From Spirochaeta sp. (lineage in GTDB: Bacteria; Spirochaetota; Spirochaetia; DSM-2461): DNA of 17,124 nucleotides. Of this stretch, positions 1 to 8,252 are shown piece by piece (the first letter of the stretch is position 1; each line of letters opens with the position of its first letter). The position numbers and the translations under genes were made by a program. The stretch spans positions 1-17,124 of the forward strand of contig JAUVIY010000019.1 of assembly GCA_030592625.1 (NCBI GenBank). Direction: 5' to 3'. The notes under the pieces were generated by a model. The model worked only from the letters and a program-made list of their open reading frames with translations. It was not told the origin of the DNA and searched no databases.

Positions 1-827
1 ATGACCGCTGCGATCGCGTCCAGCTCGATCATAAAGCCCGTGGTGTACGGACTTGTACTCGATTCCCCCGCTACGTGAATCAGTCCGGCAATCCCGGCGC
101 ACAGGGCGCAGAACACATATGCTCCGATGGTGATCAGCTTAGTCCGGATGCCGACATAACGGCTCGCGGTCCGATTCTCGCCGACGGATTCGATAAAGAT
201 GCCGACAGCCGTGCGCTTGGTGACCAGGAGGGTGAGCAGGAAGATCGCGAGGGCGATCCACACAGGCACCGGGAGTCCGAGGAAAAACCCCAATCCCAGT
301 TTCGTGAAAGGTACCTCATGATAGGTCGGCGTCTGCCCTTTCACCATCAGGACAGCGAGTCCCCGGGCGGAGTACATCATAATCAAAGTCGCGATTATCG
401 GCTGCACCCTCACGATCCCCACCAGAATGCCGTTAACCGCCCCCAGCACCAGCGCGATAGCTAACGGCACCAGGAGGATAATAACAAAGGGCAGCTGCGG
501 GTCGAGAACGGGCAATCCCTGCAGATAGCCGGGCCGGATCATCAGCGCTGCCATCGCTCCGGTCGCCGCCATCACCGATCCCACCGAGAGATCGATGCCG
601 CCGGTCGCGAATACGAGAGTCATGCCCACTGCGAGGATACACACCCGGGCCCCGTTGTTGAGGATATTGATCAGGTTTCCCCGGATCTTGCCGTCCTCCT
701 GCATTGACATCTCGAAGAACTCCGGGGAGATAATCAGGTTCAGCAGGAGGATGGCCGCCAGGCCGATCATCACGTAGAGAAACCGTTTCTTTAACGGGTC
801 GTCGGTCGCCAAGAATTTTCGTTCCAT
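1..827 (-). CDS. Sugar ABC transporter permease, YtfT/RbsC family (partial, C-terminus beyond window)
   Basis: This is an inner-membrane permease subunit of a CUT2-type sugar importer. The reading frame is open for 275 codons from the ATG at 827 (MERKFLATDD...) to the window edge, so the last part of the protein is missing. The hallmark block FATGGIDLSVGSVMAATG lies near residues 73-90, followed by hydrophobic segments and a QPIIATL motif. A block reading TKRTAVGIFIESVGEN resembles the corresponding part of E. coli YtfT (galactofuranose permease) more than RbsC or XylH, judged from memory of those proteins. It starts 9 bases after the ATPase stop, with GAAGG just upstream, so it is co-transcribed and probably translationally linked with the ATPase. 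A second permease (YjfF-like) could follow outside the window. The family call is firm; the substrate is inference. Confidence 0.93.
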   Translation of the reverse strand, partial: MERKFLATDDPLKKRFLYVMIGLAAILLLNLIISPEFFEMSMQEDGKIRGNLINILNNGARVCILAVGMTLVFATGGIDLSVGSVMAATGAMAALMIRPGYLQGLPVLDPQLPFVIILLVPLAIALVLGAVNGILVGIVRVQPIIATLIMMYSARGLAVLMVKGQTPTYHEVPFTKLGLGFFLGLPVPVWIALAIFLLTLLVTKRTAVGIFIESVGENRTASRYVGIRTKLITIGAYVFCALCAGIAGLIHVAGESSTSPYTTGFMIELDAIAAV

Positions 828-836
828 TTTGCCTTC

Positions 837-2339
837 TCAGCCGGTCTCGGCGATCGTATGCATGATGGTTTTTTCATTGATGTCGGCACCGCCGAGTTCC
901 TTGATTATCCGTCGGTCGCGGAGAACCGCGATCCGCGTTGAACACCGGACCACTTCATCCAGTTCGGATGAGATAAACAGGATGGCTATCCCCTTTTTCG
1001 CCAGCTCGATAATGAGCTTCTGGATCTCCACCTTCGATCCGATGTCGATTCCCCGGGTAGGCTCATCAAGGATGAGGAGTTGGGGGTTCGCCGCAAGCCA
1101 ACGGGCCAGGATAACCTTCTGCTGGTTGCCGCCGCTCAGGTTCTTCACCTGCTGCTCGACGCCGGTGGTAACGATGTTCAGCGATTCGATGAACTGCTGT
1201 GCAATCTCATTCCGGCTCTTACGGCTCAGGAATCGGAGCACACCTCGCTTGGCCTGGAGGGCGAGGATGATGTTCTCCCGGACGCTCAGTTCGGGGATGA
1301 TACCGACCTCTTTGCGGTCCTCCGGGCAGAACCCTATACCTTTCTCGATGGCCCGCTTGGGCCCGGTCATGACCGTTTTTCGTCCATCGATCACAATCTG
1401 TCCGGTGTCGGGCTTTTCGATACCGTAGAGCAGTTTCGCGATTTCCGTCCGGCCAGACCCGAGGAGCCCCGCCAGGCCCAGGACTTCTCCCTTCCGGATT
1501 GAGAGGTCGAATTCCTCGATGTACCCCCTCTTGCTCATCCGGTTGAGGGAAGCGTACTCCTCACCGAGGGGTCCTTCTTCCTTCCGCCATCGGTCGGAGT
1601 CGAGTTCCTCGAACTCCTTTCCGAGCATACTCGAGATCAAGTCGATCCGTGTAAGGAATTCCGTCTCGTAGACTCCCACCTTCCTTCCGTTCCGGAGGAC
1701 GGTGATCCGGTCTGTGATCTCGAAGACCTGGTCGAGAAAATGAGTGATGAAGATGATGCTGATGCCCTGCTCCTTCAGACGGCGCATGATACCGAATGAT
1801 CGCCGGACCTCGGTCGCGTCGAGGCTCGAGGTGGGCTCGTCGAGGATCAGGATTTTCGCGGAAATATCCAGTGCACGGGCAATGGACACCATCTGCTGTA
1901 TCGCGACCGAATACGAGTTCAACGGCAGCGTCACGTCGATATCGAGATCCAGCTGCCCGATCGCTTCTTCGGCCCTTTTATAGAGGACCTTCCAATCGAT
2001 TCCGCCCCCTCGGGTCTTCATCGGCTGCCGACCCAGGAAGATGTTCTCGGCCACCGAAAGAAGCGGGATCAGGTTGATTTCCTGGTAGACAGTGCTGATC
2101 CCGTGCCTGACGGCTTCGTTCGGCGATCCGAAATCAATCGGTTCGTTGTCATAGACGATATCCCCGCTGTCTTTGGTATAAAACCCGGTAATCACCTTGA
2201 TAAGTGTCGATTTTCCCGCGCCGTTCTCACCCATTAAGCCGTGGATCTCGCCTTGGCGGAGATCAAAGTCTATGGAAGTAAGAGCTTTCACTCCCGGAAA
2301 GCTCTTACTCAGGTTCGTAACCTTGAGGATTTCTCCCAT
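837..2339 (-). CDS. Sugar ABC transporter ATP-binding protein, YtfR/RbsA/XylG type
   Basis: This 500-residue protein has two fused nucleotide-binding domains and energises the CUT2 sugar importer from the cytoplasmic face. Domain 1 has Walker A GENGAGKST (37-45), a Q-loop at Q86, the degenerate signature typical of this family (SVAIQQMVSIARAL, about 144-157), Walker B ILILDEP (163-169) and an H-loop in FITHF. Domain 2 has the family's atypical Walker A GLLGSGRTE (291-299, Lys replaced by Arg), signature LSGGNQQK (401-408) and Walker B LLILDEP (421-427). The switch position there reads FISSE without His. One catalytic and one degenerate site is normal for RbsA-like proteins. It lies 29 bases after the binding protein and 9 bases before the permease. 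A modest AGGAA at about 2349-2353 serves as the ribosome site. Confidence 0.96.
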   Translation of the reverse strand: MGEILKVTNLSKSFPGVKALTSIDFDLRQGEIHGLMGENGAGKSTLIKVITGFYTKDSGDIVYDNEPIDFGSPNEAVRHGISTVYQEINLIPLLSVAENIFLGRQPMKTRGGGIDWKVLYKRAEEAIGQLDLDIDVTLPLNSYSVAIQQMVSIARALDISAKILILDEPTSSLDATEVRRSFGIMRRLKEQGISIIFITHFLDQVFEITDRITVLRNGRKVGVYETEFLTRIDLISSMLGKEFEELDSDRWRKEEGPLGEEYASLNRMSKRGYIEEFDLSIRKGEVLGLAGLLGSGRTEIAKLLYGIEKPDTGQIVIDGRKTVMTGPKRAIEKGIGFCPEDRKEVGIIPELSVRENIILALQAKRGVLRFLSRKSRNEIAQQFIESLNIVTTGVEQQVKNLSGGNQQKVILARWLAANPQLLILDEPTRGIDIGSKVEIQKLIIELAKKGIAILFISSELDEVVRCSTRIAVLRDRRIIKELGGADINEKTIMHTIAETG

Positions 2340-2368
2340 TCTAGGAATTTCCTGTTGTTCCGTATGAA

Positions 2369-3304
2369 TTAGAATCCACCGGTGGGATGATCCTTGTAGT
2401 TGCTTTCGTCGTAAAGCGCATCGGGATTGATGATATATTTATCAACCGGTTCGCCGTTGATGGCCTTGGTGAGCATTTCGAATCCCAGGGGACCGAGCAG
2501 TGGGCTGCACTCAACGGTGGCGTTCAAATCGCCCCGATCAATGGCCTCGAACGCCGCCTTGATCGCATCGACGGAGATGATCAGGACATCTTCGCCGGGA
2601 TTCAACCCCGCGGCTTTCAGAGCGTCGATTGCACCAAGCGCCATACCGTCGTTGTGGGCATAGATGACGTCGACCACGATTCCCGCTGCCAGCCAGGCTT
2701 CCACGACTTGCCGGCCCTTGTCCTGGCTCCATTCGCCGGTCTTCGATTCAACGACTTCAATTCCGGGGTATTTGGCCATGATTTCCATAAACCCTTCGCT
2801 TCGCAGGATCGCTGGATCTGCGGCGGGATCGCCGTACAATTCCGCGACCTTGCCTTTTCCGTTCAATCTCTCTGCGACCCATTTTCCCGCTTCCCGGCCC
2901 TCATATGCGAAGTCCGAGGAGATCTGTGTGACCCACAAATCTTCGGGAGCATCAACACCGCGGTCGAGGAGCACGACGGGGATGCCGGCGTCCTTGGCTT
3001 CACCAAGCACTTCGTTCCATCCACTCCGGGTTTGTGGTGCCAGGAGAATACCGTCGACGTTCTGGGCGATGAAGTCCCGGATCGCAGAGATCTGTCCATC
3101 CTGTTCCGTGACGGAGAGCTTCAGATCTATGCCCAGCCGTTCGGCTTCCTGCTGTACCGAGTTTGTTTCGGTTGTCCGCCAGGGACTGTCTTCCTTGATC
3201 TGGGCGAAGCCCACGACCAGCTTTCCGTCGTCGGGTTGCCCACCGGCAAACGCGAGGGTTCCCAACAGAACGATAGACAACGCCAATAAAATAAACCTTT
3301 TCAT
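2369..3304 (-). CDS. Periplasmic sugar-binding protein of ABC transporter, YtfQ-like
   Basis: This 311-residue soluble binding protein of the Peripla_BP_4 fold captures sugar for the importer encoded just downstream. It has a classical signal peptide (MKRFILLALSIVLLGTLAFA) with probable cleavage after AFA; there is no lipobox Cys. The mature protein opens with VVGFAQ and PWRTTET, then SGWNEVLGEAKDAGIPVVLLDR, sharing layout and wording with E. coli YtfQ (galactofuranose-binding). Further blocks are IYAHNDGMALGAI and TVECSPLLGP. The last ten-residue block is identical in the second domain of the upstream tandem lipoprotein. A strong GGAGGT lies 6 bases before the ATG. A 147-base gap with three inverted repeats separates it from the lipoprotein, so it may have its own promoter or mRNA processing. 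The family is firm; the ligand is inferred only from YtfQ resemblance. Confidence 0.94.
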   Translation of the reverse strand: MKRFILLALSIVLLGTLAFAGGQPDDGKLVVGFAQIKEDSPWRTTETNSVQQEAERLGIDLKLSVTEQDGQISAIRDFIAQNVDGILLAPQTRSGWNEVLGEAKDAGIPVVLLDRGVDAPEDLWVTQISSDFAYEGREAGKWVAERLNGKGKVAELYGDPAADPAILRSEGFMEIMAKYPGIEVVESKTGEWSQDKGRQVVEAWLAAGIVVDVIYAHNDGMALGAIDALKAAGLNPGEDVLIISVDAIKAAFEAIDRGDLNATVECSPLLGPLGFEMLTKAINGEPVDKYIINPDALYDESNYKDHPTGGF

Positions 3305-3310
3305 CTCGTT

Positions 3311-3316
3311 ACCTCC
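3311..3316 (-). promoter_or_regulatory. Strong ribosome binding site of YtfQ-like binding protein
   Basis: GGAGGT on the minus strand lies six bases before the ATG at 3304. It is stronger than the sites of the neighbouring ATPase and lipoprotein, in keeping with the excess of binding protein such transporters need. Confidence 0.75.
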
Positions 3317-3318
3317 AT

Positions 3319-3335
3319 GTCTTCCTCAGGAAGAC
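3319..3335. repeat. 17-bp near-perfect palindrome just upstream of the binding-protein RBS
   Basis: Arms GTCTTCCT and AGGAAGAC (8 bp each) flank a single central base, immediately upstream of the ribosome site of the YtfQ-like gene. A one-base loop is too tight for a full hairpin, so a protein-binding dyad or a shortened hairpin in the 5' leader is more likely than a terminator. No T-run follows on either strand. Confidence 0.55.
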
Positions 3336-3351
3336 GTTTGGGATGTGGTTT

Positions 3352-3371
3352 GAGTCCCTGTTCCGGGACTC
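3352..3371. repeat. Inverted repeat, 7-bp arms, 6-base loop, between lipoprotein and binding-protein genes
   Basis: Arms GAGTCCC and GGGACTC enclose TGTTCC. It could fold as a stable RNA hairpin after the lipoprotein gene. On the minus (coding) strand the stem is followed by AAACC rather than a T-run, so it does not look like a standard intrinsic terminator. It may protect or process the downstream mRNA. Confidence 0.5.
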
Positions 3372-3399
3372 CTTCTATGTTAGCGGGAGGTTATAAGTG

Positions 3400-3413
3400 C
3401 CGTCTTTAGACGG
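3400..3413. repeat. 14-bp palindrome CCGTCT-TT-AGACGG
   Basis: Perfect 6-bp arms surround a 2-base centre. On the minus strand it lies one base upstream of a TTATAA that could act as a -10 element (3391-3396 region), so it could be an operator inside a promoter for the binding-protein gene. No convincing -35 accompanies it, so the promoter reading is weak. Confidence 0.4.
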
Positions 3414-3451
3414 ATCGGGAAAATGTTGGACAGATCGACACGGTTTCGTTC

Positions 3452-5290
3452 TTAATATGGGCGCGAAGAGATGAAATCACGGGCAACTTCCATCGGGAAG
3501 ACGCCTTCTTCAGTATTGATGCGCAACGGGAGTTCCTCACCGTTCACATAATCAATCACAGCTTTCATCAGTTGCGGTCCGAGGAGAGGTGAGCATTCGA
3601 CGGTACAATTGAGTTTTCCTTTTGTCATGGCCTGGAATGCGGCCTTCACCCCGTCGATTGAGACAATCAAAATGTCTTTCCCGGGTTCCAGCCCCGCCTC
3701 CTCGATTGCGCGGATGGCTCCGAGGGCCATGTCGTCGTTGTGGGCATAGACCACATCGATATCCTCGTGCCGCACGAGGAACTGCGTCATGACATTGTAG
3801 CCGAGATTCTCGATGAAATCTCCGGGCGCACTGTCGATGATCGTGTGAGAAGCAGATCGATCGATGATCTCTGCGAATCCCTTCCTCCGGTCGATGGCCG
3901 GCGCTGATCCGGGCAATCCGCCGATTTCAACGATTCGTACATCAGATTCGTCCTGAGTTTCCTCCAGGAGCCACTGGGCTGCCCGACGGCCTTCTTCAAT
4001 GAAATCAGCAACAAGGTACGTGGTTACCAGGGTCTCATCAGCAACCTTTACCGTCCTGTCGGAGCAGATAACCGGAATGCCCGCGGCTTTCGCTTCGTGC
4101 AGCACCTCGTCCCAGCCGGTTTCAACAATGGGAGAAAAGGCGATAACATCCACTCCTGCATCAATGAAAGACCTGATTGCATCTATCTGCTTTTTCTGAC
4201 TCAGTTCAGCGTCCTCAAAAAGCAATGTGATACCCGATCGTTTCGCAGCTGAAATAATTGACTTCGTATTGGCCTCTCGCCAGGCGCCTTCCTTTCCCAG
4301 TTGAGCAAAACCCAGGACAACAGGATCGCCGGAACTGCGACCGGCATTGCTCCCAGGAACTGAATCGCGTTCGGCAAGAATGCTGCGGGTAATCAGAGAG
4401 GAGCGCAGGAATATTTTCTTTGGCAGACCATCCCGCTCCTGAAGTATATCCATCGCCCGGTTCACTGCCTCCCTGCCGCCGGTGGGACAGGTAATGGTCG
4501 CTTTCAGAACGCCCGCCTCCACCAGAGCGATGCCCCCTTCTGCTCCGGTTAAGCCGTCGATACCAATAATGGCCTTATCTGTAATGCCCACCTCCGCCAG
4601 TGCCCGGTACACCCCCAGGGCCATGGCGTCGTTATGGGCGAAAATTACGTCGCTTGCAGCAAAAAGATCCAGATGGTTGTTTGCGATATCCTCCGCCATG
4701 TCACGCAGCCAATCGGCGCTGAAACTACCTGCCAGCTTGATGTTTTCCGATTCTCGCAGCTCTTCCCGGAATCCATGCATTCGTTGGGTAACCGGCAGGG
4801 AATCGGCGCTGCCGGTTATTTCGATAACAGTACCGTTTTCCTCCCCGATATATTCTCTAACGAACCGAGCGGCCTGTGTTCCCACCAGGTGGTTATCGGC
4901 ACCGATAAACAGGGAGTAATCGTAGCCCTCAATAGCCTTATCGAGAACAATCACCGGCATGAGTTCGTAGGTATCACGTATTGCCGGGGCAATCTCCCGA
5001 GATTCCACAGGTGACACGATTAACAGATCAATTCCCGACCGGATCAACTTATCGATGTCCGCCTCCTGCTTCTCGCGGCTGTCACCGGCGTTGGTGAACA
5101 CTATCTTCACTCCGGGATAGGTCTTCGCCGTCTCCAGGATTTCGGAATTCATCACCTCGCGCCAGGGTTCGGAAAGATTGGCCTGTGCAACCCCGATGAC
5201 GAAACTGATATCAGTGACATCCCGTTCAAATGAGCATCCGGCAAGAAGAAACAAGAGAAAATACCCCGCATGATTCAAGAACGTCTTCAT
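3452..5290 (-). CDS. Lipoprotein with two tandem periplasmic sugar-binding domains (probable sensor component)
   Basis: This 612-residue protein has a lipoprotein signal peptide with lipobox L-A-G-C at Cys19, so it should be membrane-anchored in the periplasm. Residues about 28-305 form one Peripla_BP_4-type domain (VIGVAQ, EPWREVMN, DLLIVSPVESREI, IFAHNDAMALGVYRAL). A Ser/Gly-containing linker (about 306-322) leads to a complete second domain (323-612: VVLGFAQ, AWREANT, ETGWDEVLHEAKAAGIPVI, VYAHNDDMALGAI, TVECSPLLGP). This is about twice the usual length. Domain 2 closely resembles the transporter's own binding protein; domain 1 is more divergent. The ATG overlaps the response-regulator stop (ATGA), placing it in the kinase-regulator operon. 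I infer that it is the ligand-presenting partner of the kinase, as XylFII is for LytS-type kinases. An alternative is a second solute receptor for the transporter. Confidence 0.9.
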   Translation of the reverse strand: MKTFLNHAGYFLLFLLAGCSFERDVTDISFVIGVAQANLSEPWREVMNSEILETAKTYPGVKIVFTNAGDSREKQEADIDKLIRSGIDLLIVSPVESREIAPAIRDTYELMPVIVLDKAIEGYDYSLFIGADNHLVGTQAARFVREYIGEENGTVIEITGSADSLPVTQRMHGFREELRESENIKLAGSFSADWLRDMAEDIANNHLDLFAASDVIFAHNDAMALGVYRALAEVGITDKAIIGIDGLTGAEGGIALVEAGVLKATITCPTGGREAVNRAMDILQERDGLPKKIFLRSSLITRSILAERDSVPGSNAGRSSGDPVVLGFAQLGKEGAWREANTKSIISAAKRSGITLLFEDAELSQKKQIDAIRSFIDAGVDVIAFSPIVETGWDEVLHEAKAAGIPVICSDRTVKVADETLVTTYLVADFIEEGRRAAQWLLEETQDESDVRIVEIGGLPGSAPAIDRRKGFAEIIDRSASHTIIDSAPGDFIENLGYNVMTQFLVRHEDIDVVYAHNDDMALGAIRAIEEAGLEPGKDILIVSIDGVKAAFQAMTKGKLNCTVECSPLLGPQLMKAVIDYVNGEELPLRINTEEGVFPMEVARDFISSRPY

Positions 5291-6492
5291 GGATTAATAC
5301 CTTGCTCATTCCTGTAATCCGCCGGAGAACTTCCGGTAATCCGTTTGAAGATCCGGCTGAAATAATGCTGGCTCGCATAACCCACTTCGTCGGCAATCTC
5401 GTACATCATCCTGTCATTCTCACCCAGAAGCCGGATTGCCTTGAGTATGCGGAACCGGTTGGTGAACTCTGAAAAACTGTATCCGGTATGCTGTTTAAGA
5501 AGTCGGCTGACATATCCCGGACTCAAGGAGAGTTCTGATGCTGCCATATCCAGGTTCAGATCCTTGTTCCGGAAGTTTTCATTCATAAAAGAATATACTT
5601 TTTGGAGGAAAGCTCCATCCCTGCTTTTCTCGTTAAGAACAGTACAAAGTTGTTCATAATCCCGGATGAATGCATCGTAATCCAAATGGCAATCCGACAG
5701 GCCGGTTCGAACCGGAACATTCAGCCGCGTCTGAATTTCTGTCCGAATCAGATCCGGCACATCTACCGGTAAAGAACCGTCAATCAGATAGAACAAACGA
5801 TCGTGGCGATCCTCATAGTGAATCCATCGGTGATTGCTATCCAGTATCTCCTCGACGAGTTTTTTAACCGCAACTTTTAAGATCTTATGCTCCTGAAGCT
5901 CTATCGCCGTCACCCCATAGCACCGTGCGTTAAGCTGTATTGCCAGAAGGCGGACCTCTGATAGCGAATCAAGGGAAAGAATACGTTTTCGTTCGTCGAT
6001 TTCTTCCGGGGTTGAGAGTCCGTGGAGCCAATCGTCGAATAACTCTTTTACCAGTTCCGTTCGATTTCGTAGAACTTCCTGCTCTGCCCATTGCAACAGG
6101 TCGTTCTGTTCCCGGCGCTTCTGAAGAACGCCGGTAGCACGGGAGAAGATATCCTTGAGAGTTGTCCCATCAACAGGTTTTAGGACATATTCGAAGATAG
6201 GCAATTGCACAGCTCGCTGCGCATAGTCGAATTCATCATGACCGGTGATGACAATGATAATGCAATTGCCGGCGTCCTCTCCGATGCGCTGTATAAAATC
6301 CAGCCCGTTTAATCTCGGCATGCAGATGTCTATCAAAAGGATGTTTGGCAACTCCTCTCCAATCCGTTCGAGAGCTTCGATACCATCCTCGGCCTCTCCG
6401 CAAATCTGAAATTCCTCACCGAAGGAATCCACAAGCCTCCTGAGCCGTCGCCGGATTTTCGGCTCATCATCGGCAATGAATACTGTCCACAT
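5287..6492 (-). CDS. Response regulator with AraC-type DNA-binding domain (YesN-like)
   Basis: The N-terminal receiver domain (about residues 1-120) carries the acidic pair in IADDEP (D8, D9), phosphoacceptor Asp55 in LLIDICMP, Thr83 in VITGHDEFDYA and Lys105 in VLKPV. The C-terminal roughly 100 residues are an AraC double helix-turn-helix (AASELSLSPGYVSRLLKQ, then IADEVGYASQHYFSRIFKR). The middle is a YesN-style linker. I chose the ATG at 6492 (MWTVFIADDEP, 401 residues). The in-frame GTG at 6498 would sit on top of the GGGAG ribosome site, which is correctly placed 5 bases before 6492. The gene begins 9 bases after the kinase stop and ends in an ATGA overlap with the tandem lipoprotein. It is expected to activate the downstream sugar transporter on phosphorylation. 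Confidence 0.95.
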   Translation of the reverse strand: MWTVFIADDEPKIRRRLRRLVDSFGEEFQICGEAEDGIEALERIGEELPNILLIDICMPRLNGLDFIQRIGEDAGNCIIIVITGHDEFDYAQRAVQLPIFEYVLKPVDGTTLKDIFSRATGVLQKRREQNDLLQWAEQEVLRNRTELVKELFDDWLHGLSTPEEIDERKRILSLDSLSEVRLLAIQLNARCYGVTAIELQEHKILKVAVKKLVEEILDSNHRWIHYEDRHDRLFYLIDGSLPVDVPDLIRTEIQTRLNVPVRTGLSDCHLDYDAFIRDYEQLCTVLNEKSRDGAFLQKVYSFMNENFRNKDLNLDMAASELSLSPGYVSRLLKQHTGYSFSEFTNRFRILKAIRLLGENDRMMYEIADEVGYASQHYFSRIFKRITGSSPADYRNEQGINP

Positions 6493-6501
6493 AAGCACTC
6501 C

Positions 6502-8244
6502 CTATTCCGGGTCCGTAATGATCGGATGTTTAATGGTGACAACGGTACCCTCACTTTCCCGACTCGAAATGGTGATTCCGTAGCTTTCCCCGTAAGTCAA
6601 TCGAATCCGATCGTTAACGTTGTACAACGCGAATGCCGTCTTGTCAGATCCATGATCCTGATGACGCAACCCTTCATTGATGCGCTGCAGGTTTTTTTCA
6701 GGAATCCCGGCGCCGTCATCGCTTACAACAAGAACCAAAGTTCCGTTATTCTCCTCGATGGAAATACGAATACAACCAGTGCCGGCTTTTTCTTTCACGC
6801 CATGATAAATCGCGTTCTCCACGAGGGGCTGAAGGATCATTTTCTGCACCTGGAGGGCATAGAGCTCAATGGGACATTGAATATCGTAATCGAATTTGTC
6901 CTCATACCGGTTTTTCTGAATAATCAGGTAACTCCGGACATGATCAATCTCATCCTCAACGGTGATAATCTCATGTCCCTGGCTCAGTGCAATCCGAAAC
7001 AATTTAGTGAGGGCAGTCACAACTTCCACTATCTGCCCGGAAGCATCCTCTTCGGCCATCCAGAGTATAGTTTCGAGAGTGTTGTAGAGAAAATGTGGTT
7101 TGATCTGCTGCTGCATGATCCGGAGTTCCGCCTCTCTTTTACTCTTCTGTTCTTTATATACGAGCTGAAGCAGATCCTCGATTCTATCCAACATCGAGTT
7201 CAGGCCTTCTCCAAGCTCGTCAATTTCGTCCTGGTTCCGCCCGTCATACCGGACAGTAAGATCTCCATGGCCGGCCCGTTCCATAACGGACTGGAGATGT
7301 ATAACCGGCTTGGATATGGCTGAGGTGTAGATCATCGAAATGGTGACAGTGAGTGCAACAGTTATTAATACGATAATGAGAGCGGACACCTGGACGAAAC
7401 GAACCGGCTGCAGGGCTTCTTCCAGGTAATAAACACCGATCGTCTTCCAACCCGTATAGGGTGACTCTGTGAAGATAAACCGATAACCACGGTTGTTGAT
7501 GGTTTTTTCCACAATCCGACTGCTGTTGGTAAACCAGTCCGGATTAATACGGTAAACAACAGGATTTACAGGAGCGTAGACGAAATCGCCCTTCCCATCG
7601 AGAATACAGAAGAATCCTGTGTCATCCTGGGAAGATCCTTCAAACGAGGTTTCCAGGGATTCCAGATTGAGATCGACCATCAGAACCCCTGAGAAGCTCT
7701 GGGTATCCGGATGACGAACCGGCTTTATCAACGATACGATTTCGTCGGGTTCGATACCTGATGTATTCTTCAGGTTCCTTCCGATCGGCCGGGTTATCAG
7801 ACTGAAATCGGAATCCCCGTCACGAGCCAGGGTGAACCAATCTTCAACTATCAGAGGATCCCGCAGTATACGCTGCAGTTCGGTTGAGAATAACCGGTCA
7901 TCCTCGGTTACCGCTATCATTCCGGTGATTTCAGGATGGGATTCTGCCGTCGAGATAAACAGGTCCGTCAGCCGTTGATTGGTATCGTCTTCAATATCGT
8001 CAGTGAAGAAATGCTGGAGAGCTTTATCCTGGAGGAGCATCTGTAACAGCTTCTCCTGATTACGAATTGTCAGCTCGAGGTTTACAGTAACCCGTTCAAC
8101 CATTTCGCGGGTATGGATCTCTGAGAGCTCTGAGACTGTCCGGGAATATAACAAAGGTCCGAGAACACCCAGGGTAAGAACAGGAAGCACAATAACGGTG
8201 AAGAAATAGATCAGCATCCTGTCCCGGAATCTGGACTTACCCAT
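6502..8244 (-). CDS. Sensor histidine kinase, YesM family
   Basis: This 580-residue inner-membrane kinase has TM1 at about 11-33, an extracytoplasmic sensor region of about 250 residues (Cache-like by size and position), TM2 at about 284-307 and a HAMP linker at about 310-363. The His_kinase block IKPHFLYNTLETILWMAE follows, with phosphoacceptor His384. The ATPase domain shows N-box N477 in LQPLVENAIYHG, D509 in SDDGAGI, and ALYNVNDRI as G2-like. This layout is typical of YesM/LytS-class carbohydrate sensors paired with AraC-type regulators. The start at 8244 (MGKSRFRDRM) has no clear Shine-Dalgarno sequence and sits almost on a putative -10 box; the alternative start is Met10 at 8217. It likely phosphorylates the regulator encoded next and may read the tandem sugar-binding lipoprotein through its periplasmic domain. 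Confidence 0.94.
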   Translation of the reverse strand: MGKSRFRDRMLIYFFTVIVLPVLTLGVLGPLLYSRTVSELSEIHTREMVERVTVNLELTIRNQEKLLQMLLQDKALQHFFTDDIEDDTNQRLTDLFISTAESHPEITGMIAVTEDDRLFSTELQRILRDPLIVEDWFTLARDGDSDFSLITRPIGRNLKNTSGIEPDEIVSLIKPVRHPDTQSFSGVLMVDLNLESLETSFEGSSQDDTGFFCILDGKGDFVYAPVNPVVYRINPDWFTNSSRIVEKTINNRGYRFIFTESPYTGWKTIGVYYLEEALQPVRFVQVSALIIVLITVALTVTISMIYTSAISKPVIHLQSVMERAGHGDLTVRYDGRNQDEIDELGEGLNSMLDRIEDLLQLVYKEQKSKREAELRIMQQQIKPHFLYNTLETILWMAEEDASGQIVEVVTALTKLFRIALSQGHEIITVEDEIDHVRSYLIIQKNRYEDKFDYDIQCPIELYALQVQKMILQPLVENAIYHGVKEKAGTGCIRISIEENNGTLVLVVSDDGAGIPEKNLQRINEGLRHQDHGSDKTAFALYNVNDRIRLTYGESYGITISSRESEGTVVTIKHPIITDPE

Positions 8245-8252
8245 GGTTCATG

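Noticed and set aside
829..1428. 199-codon plus-strand open frame opposite the ABC ATPase
   Set aside because: Shadow of the second ATPase domain; its Ser/Arg-rich composition is typical of an antisense frame.
2387..3289. 300-codon plus-strand open frame opposite the YtfQ-like gene
   Set aside because: It is antisense to a clear signal-peptide binding protein, has no recognisable domain and no credible ribosome site. Its length follows from codon bias of the real gene.
3319..3371. Intrinsic terminator between the tandem lipoprotein and the binding-protein gene
   Set aside because: The hairpin-forming repeats are not followed by a T-run on the minus strand.
3452..5290. Possibility that the double binding-domain protein is two genes fused by a sequencing error
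   Set aside because: The frame is continuous, there is one lipoprotein signal only, the second domain has no signal peptide or ribosome site of its own, and a linker joins the two domains.
6493..6498. Response-regulator start at GTG 6498
   Set aside because: It would overlap its own ribosome site; the ATG at 6492 is correctly spaced and gives a standard receiver N-terminus.
6526..7323. 265-codon plus-strand open frame opposite the histidine kinase
   Set aside because: It mirrors the kinase catalytic region, whose motifs are intact on the minus strand. No family resemblance.
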